A stretch of 10,228 bases of DNA from a bacterium (GTDB taxonomy: Bacteria; Vulcanimicrobiota; Vulcanimicrobiia; Vulcanimicrobiales; Vulcanimicrobiaceae), in NCBI GenBank assembly GCA_021807065.1, contig JAKAPO010000060.1, positions 1 through 10,228 on the forward strand, given 5' to 3'. The notes below the pieces were generated by a model that saw only the letters and a list, made by a program, of their open reading frames with translations, had not been told where the DNA came from and searched no databases. Made by a program: the position numbers and the translations under genes. Below, one piece after another: positions 7,768 to 10,228 of the stretch (the first letter of the stretch is position 1; the number at the start of each line of letters is the position of its first letter).

Positions 7768-9272
7768 GCCGTAGCGGGTCGTGCTTCGATCATTCGGGCG
7801 AATTCCTCGAGACTATCGGGTGGAATTGCCGGAAGAACTTCTATGTCCGGATCGCCGACGTCCGGCGGCTCGGGAGCACTGAACGCGATGCAGCTCGGTT
7901 TGCGCCCGATCTCTTTGAGTGCGAAATCTTTCTCGAGACGAAGCAGCATCGACTGCAACCAACTATCCTTCGCTACGCCGTAGTAGATCAGCACGCCTGC
8001 GCTCACTTCCAGGCGTTCTTTGTGCAGCTCGATCGACAGTTGATCGTTCTCGCTCTCGTCGCTGGTGCGTTTCCAAACCTTGAAACCGCGCTTGCGCAGC
8101 CAGCCGTCGACGTCGCGGGCAGTCTCCTTGTCTTTGATATCGAAGATGAGGTAGACACCCTTGGCCGTGCCGTTGCTCTTGCGTGCCGCTTCCGGCTCCT
8201 GCTTCGGCGTCAGCGCGTCGTGAACGAGCGTTTTGAACTCTTCGAATGTCGCAATCTTGAACTGGGAGTCGTTCTGCAGCGATGCGATCAAGCGCGTCTG
8301 GCGCTCGTCGCTTCCTAACGTTCCGGGCTGCATCCAAACCATGTGTTTGAACTCCGGACGCGACTTGCTCTCGTCCAATGCCAGTTTGTATTGCAGCTCG
8401 ACGATCGAGTCGTTCGCACCTTCCGGAATCATTCCGTAGTTCTTGCCGATGAGGTGTATCGCCATGCGCGCTCGTTTGAGTTCGCCTTTCACCTGATCGG
8501 CATACGACGGTCCAGGAAACTGCTGCGTCGCCGGCAGTACTGTCGATCCAAACTGCTCGAGTTCTTGACGAATGCGGTCGCGGTACTCTGCGATGTCGGA
8601 GCTCGTGTCCGCCACATAGACGACTTTGTCACCCTGAGCGTAGCGTGCCTGAGCGAGCGGAGTCGAAAGGCCGCCTGCGGCCGCCTTGGTGCTTGCCAGC
8701 CCTTGGAGAACCAGGTTGATGTCGGCTGCCACCTTACTCACCGCGCGGCTGAACTCGATCCCATAGTAGTTCTCGCCGAGCGGCGGATCGAATTCCATCG
8801 GTGTTCCGTCCGGTGTCGTCTGGAAGAACGTGTAGCCGGGAGATTCGTCGACTTCCGGAATGCCGGTGCGAAAATCTTCAGGTCTCACCGGAACGTTGAC
8901 CGGAACCTTCAATACTTTGAAGACGCGGCAGATTTCGCTGTCTTTCGTCGTCACGGACATGCCGCCGTTCTTGCTCGCGGCGTCGTGGAAGAACCGGAGC
9001 TCGTCGGCGCACCATGCGGAGCCGCGATATGCAGGCGAGAGAATCGTCACGAAGACGCCGCAATCGGCGAGTTGGCCTTTAATCGCCGGCGTCAGGACCG
9101 TTGCACCGCTGACGCGCCCGCTCTTGTCGAGCCAAACGGAGGTGTTCTCCTCGCGCCGTAGGGCGCTCAACCGAGCTTTTAACGCATCGTAAAAACGCTC
9201 CACCCATCCCTTGGTGGGATAGGGCGGCGACTCATTGTCTTCGTGGGCGTAACTGATGAAAACGTCCGGCAT
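7764..9272 (-). CDS. TIR-domain protein with two additional TIR/DUF4062-like units
   Basis: This protein has 502 residues from the ATG at 9272. A TTG at 9284 would add four residues, but the TIR core begins directly at MPDVFISYAHED, so the ATG is preferred; a G-rich stretch lies 3 nt upstream. Unit one (about 1-150) is a TIR domain: DVFISYAHED, WLDKSGRVSGATV, FVTILSPAYRGSAWCADEL. Its WCADE places Glu91 four residues after Trp87, the position of the catalytic glutamate in NAD-cleaving TIR domains such as SARM1. Unit two (about 215-361), VVYVADTSSDIAEYRDRI...AIHLIGKNYGMIPE...SIVELQ, resembles DUF4062. Unit three (about 372-470), GVYLIFDIKDKETARDVDGW...AGVLIYYGVAKDSW, looks like a degenerate TIR-like fold lacking the WxxxE feature. 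It overlaps the nSTAND gene by 4 nt (ATGA), so it is probably the effector or signal-maker of that NTPase. NADase activity is inferred from the motif only. Confidence 0.88.
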   Translation of the reverse strand: MPDVFISYAHEDNESPPYPTKGWVERFYDALKARLSALRREENTSVWLDKSGRVSGATVLTPAIKGQLADCGVFVTILSPAYRGSAWCADELRFFHDAASKNGGMSVTTKDSEICRVFKVLKVPVNVPVRPEDFRTGIPEVDESPGYTFFQTTPDGTPMEFDPPLGENYYGIEFSRAVSKVAADINLVLQGLASTKAAAGGLSTPLAQARYAQGDKVVYVADTSSDIAEYRDRIRQELEQFGSTVLPATQQFPGPSYADQVKGELKRARMAIHLIGKNYGMIPEGANDSIVELQYKLALDESKSRPEFKHMVWMQPGTLGSDERQTRLIASLQNDSQFKIATFEEFKTLVHDALTPKQEPEAARKSNGTAKGVYLIFDIKDKETARDVDGWLRKRGFKVWKRTSDESENDQLSIELHKERLEVSAGVLIYYGVAKDSWLQSMLLRLEKDFALKEIGRKPSCIAFSAPEPPDVGDPDIEVLPAIPPDSLEEFARMIEARPATA

Positions 9273-9340
9273 CGGCCCCCGCAAGCGTTGGCGCCATCTC
9301 TTTCCAGGCCGCCTGCCGGGCGCCCTCTACGTTCCGATTG

Positions 9341-9360
9341 CGTGAAGGATGAACTTCACG
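9341..9360. promoter_or_regulatory. Perfect inverted repeat in the leader of the TIR-nSTAND operon (candidate operator)
   Basis: CGTGAAG-GATGAA-CTTCACG has perfect 7-bp arms around a 6-bp spacer. It sits about 70 bp upstream of the TIR start and about 100 bp past the stop of the small membrane-protein gene, in the 186-bp non-coding gap 9273-9458. No T-run follows on either strand, so an operator or mRNA hairpin is more likely than an intrinsic terminator. I see no convincing -35/-10 pair in the gap. Confidence 0.4.
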
Positions 9361-9458
9361 GTAAGGCGGTCGAGCGTCGCGGCCAAGGAATACCGTACGA
9401 GTGTGGCTCTGCGATTTGCGGACCCAAGACCGCCGAACGGAACTGACCACCCGCTGCG

Positions 9459-9752
9459 TCAGTGGCTTTCGATGTACTCTCGTTCGCCGGTCTGAGGATT
9501 GTACCGTACTTCAGTGAGCCTTCCGGTCGTTGGATCGACGAAGCGCTCCCCCGTCGGTTCCCACGCCCCGGTCTTGCTCACTTCGCCCGCACGATAACGG
9601 CGCGCCTCGAAAAGCATGGCGAAGAGCAGGACGATGCCGCCAAGGAGAAGCTGCACCGCCGCCGGCCAGCCCACACTCCCTGAAGCGTGAATCACGATCA
9701 CCCCACCGGCAACGAGCAGAACGCCGCAGGCAATCAACGCGGCGCGCAACAT
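9459..9752 (-). CDS. Small two-TM membrane protein with a soluble TG-rich tail
   Basis: I do not recognise this 97-residue protein as a named family. Two hydrophobic helices (about 3-22 and 31-49) form a hairpin, followed by an arginine-rich junction (EARRYRAGE) that predicts a cytoplasmic tail. The tail has two related stretches, PTGERFVDPTTG and NPQTGEREY, with LTEVRY between them. The open frame extends much further upstream, but that part overlaps the YbjQ-like gene in another frame and is compositionally a shadow; the true start is the ATG at 9752, whose A is shared with the TGA stop of that gene (TGATG). Coupled translation and co-function with the YbjQ-like protein are likely, perhaps as a membrane partner. 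Function is unknown. Confidence 0.8.
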   Translation of the reverse strand: MLRAALIACGVLLVAGGVIVIHASGSVGWPAAVQLLLGGIVLLFAMLFEARRYRAGEVSKTGAWEPTGERFVDPTTGRLTEVRYNPQTGEREYIESH

Positions 9753-10075
9753 CACGTAACCGCTTCGACGATCACCGCCGTTCCATAAGCGACGATCTCG
9801 CTCATCGTCTGACCCAGCTCCGACGAATCGAACCGCATCATCGTGACGGCATTTGCACCCATCGCCTGCGCGTTTGCCACCATCCGATCGGTGGCGTGAC
9901 GCCGTGCGTCTTCCAGCATCTGCGTGTACTCGGTGATCTCGCCGCCGACAATCGATCGCAACCCAGCCATGATGTTCCCGCCCAAGCCGCGGCTGCGCAC
10001 GACCAGCCCGAAAACCTGACCGAGGGCCTTCGTCACGCGGTAACCCGCAACGTTCTCCGTCGTCGTAATTATCAT
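9752..10075 (-). CDS. UPF0145 (YbjQ-family) protein
   Basis: From the ATG at 10075 this protein has 107 residues, the same length as E. coli YbjQ. It begins MIITTTENVAGYRV, the usual opening of the family, and contains GGEITEYTQMLEDARRHA, RMVANAQAMGANAV and EIVAYGTAVIVE, all in the expected order. The family is annotated as putative heavy-metal binding and forms small oligomers; no reaction is established. A GTG at 10102 in the same frame would add nine residues, which the family comparison does not favour. The gene overlaps the next one by one base (TGATG). A TATACT box ends 7 nt before the ATG, so the mRNA may be leaderless. It appears unrelated to the defence-like genes to its left. Confidence 0.92.
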   Translation of the reverse strand: MIITTTENVAGYRVTKALGQVFGLVVRSRGLGGNIMAGLRSIVGGEITEYTQMLEDARRHATDRMVANAQAMGANAVTMMRFDSSELGQTMSEIVAYGTAVIVEAVT

Positions 10076-10081
10076 GGGAAG

Positions 10082-10087
10082 AGTATA
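10082..10087 (-). promoter_or_regulatory. Candidate -10 box (TATACT) for a leaderless YbjQ-like/membrane-protein transcript
   Basis: On the minus strand TATACT is followed by CTTCCC and then the ATG, which puts the expected transcription start on or next to the A of the start codon. The box lies inside the perfect palindrome GAGTATACTC (10081-10090). No good -35 hexamer is seen at 16-18 bp. Confidence 0.4.
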
Positions 10088-10151
10088 CTCCGCGCCGGGC
10101 ACGAGTTCTTGTGGCGTTTCCCTGACATCGCCCGTGATGACGAATCTGGAA

Positions 10152-10172
10152 GGCCTCGCGCGAACGCGGGCC
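10152..10172 (-). terminator. Strong UUCG-capped hairpin after the right-edge gene
   Basis: On the minus strand GGCC-CGCG-TTCG-CGCG-A-GGCC folds into an 8-bp stem with one bulged A and a UUCG tetraloop, starting 4 nt after the TAG stop at 10177. The position suits a transcript end. The following bases (TTCCAGATT) are not a full U-run, so it may be a 3'-end stabiliser rather than an efficient intrinsic terminator. It is the main content of the gap 10076-10176 apart from the promoter. Confidence 0.5.
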
Positions 10173-10176
10173 GCCT

Positions 10177-10228
10177 CTAGAAATCGTACTCCAGTTGGGC
10201 GCGGTTGTAATTGATGCGCCGCGCACCG
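10177..10228 (-). CDS. C-terminal end of a gene, possibly TolC-like outer-membrane efflux protein (5' part outside window)
   Basis: Only the last 16 codons and a TAG stop are visible, reading GARRINYNRAQLEYDF. The INYNRAQLEYD pattern and terminal phenylalanine resemble the end of TolC-family outer-membrane proteins, in which a YNRAxLE-type helix comes late. A hairpin follows directly, which supports a real gene end. So few residues cannot settle the family; the frame choice is supported mainly by this resemblance and by the hairpin position. Confidence 0.45.
   Translation of the reverse strand, partial: GARRINYNRAQLEYDF

Noticed and set aside
9232..9450. 72-codon minus-strand open frame spanning the TIR leader
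   Set aside because: It overlaps the TIR start out of frame, shows no motif and has the Arg-rich composition typical of shadows; the gap is better read as non-coding.
9753..10226. Upstream extension of the small membrane-protein frame to a 255-codon protein
   Set aside because: The extension overlaps the well-supported YbjQ-like gene in another frame and is compositionally unlike the hydrophobic part; the TGATG overlap gives the natural start.

Overview
The window is a dense, GC-rich bacterial stretch with little intergenic DNA, frequent GTG or alternative starts, start/stop overlaps and no tRNA, rRNA, CRISPR array or transposase. Base composition, codon style (many CGATCG/GCGATC words), a possible TolC-like C-terminus at the right edge, and an intergenic element of the TGTCATCCCGAGCG...TCGAGGGA type suggest an uncultivated diderm lineage such as Eremiobacterota/Vulcanimicrobiota. 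This is an impression from style; no marker gene confirms it.

Left block (1-3549). A minus-strand gene runs off the left edge (start about 685). It is a diverged paralogue of the plus-strand gene at 743-2275. The plus-strand gene is an intact SLOG-type nucleotide-binding domain fused to a multi-transmembrane SLATT-like domain. It is followed 8 nt later by a patatin-like phospholipase (2284-3549) with an intact Ser/Asp dyad. The layout is a predicted nucleotide-sensing membrane protein next to a lipid-degrading effector, with a sensor-like paralogue lacking the key glycines transcribed head-to-head from a 57-bp gap.

Middle block (3634-9272, minus strand). A 502-residue protein with an N-terminal TIR domain and two further TIR/DUF4062-like alpha/beta units overlaps by ATGA a 1377-residue nSTAND NTPase. 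The NTPase has one transmembrane helix, a coiled-coil stalk and a large beta-propeller-like C-terminal half. The topology and cysteine pairs suggest the propeller lies outside the cytoplasm. Together they look like a split TIR-STAND signalling or defence pair. This block converges on the patatin gene across an 84-bp gap that holds a dispersed-repeat-like element.

Right block (9459-10228, minus strand). A UPF0145/YbjQ-family protein overlaps by TGATG a small two-TM protein; a leaderless promoter is possible. At the right edge lie the last 16 codons of another gene, followed by a UUCG-capped hairpin. This block looks like ordinary chromosomal background.

The two left blocks together look like a small defence or conflict island of two convergent modules: SLOG-SLATT/patatin and TIR/nSTAND. 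No CD-NTase, reverse transcriptase or nuclease is visible, so the left module does not match a textbook CBASS, Thoeris or Avs layout.
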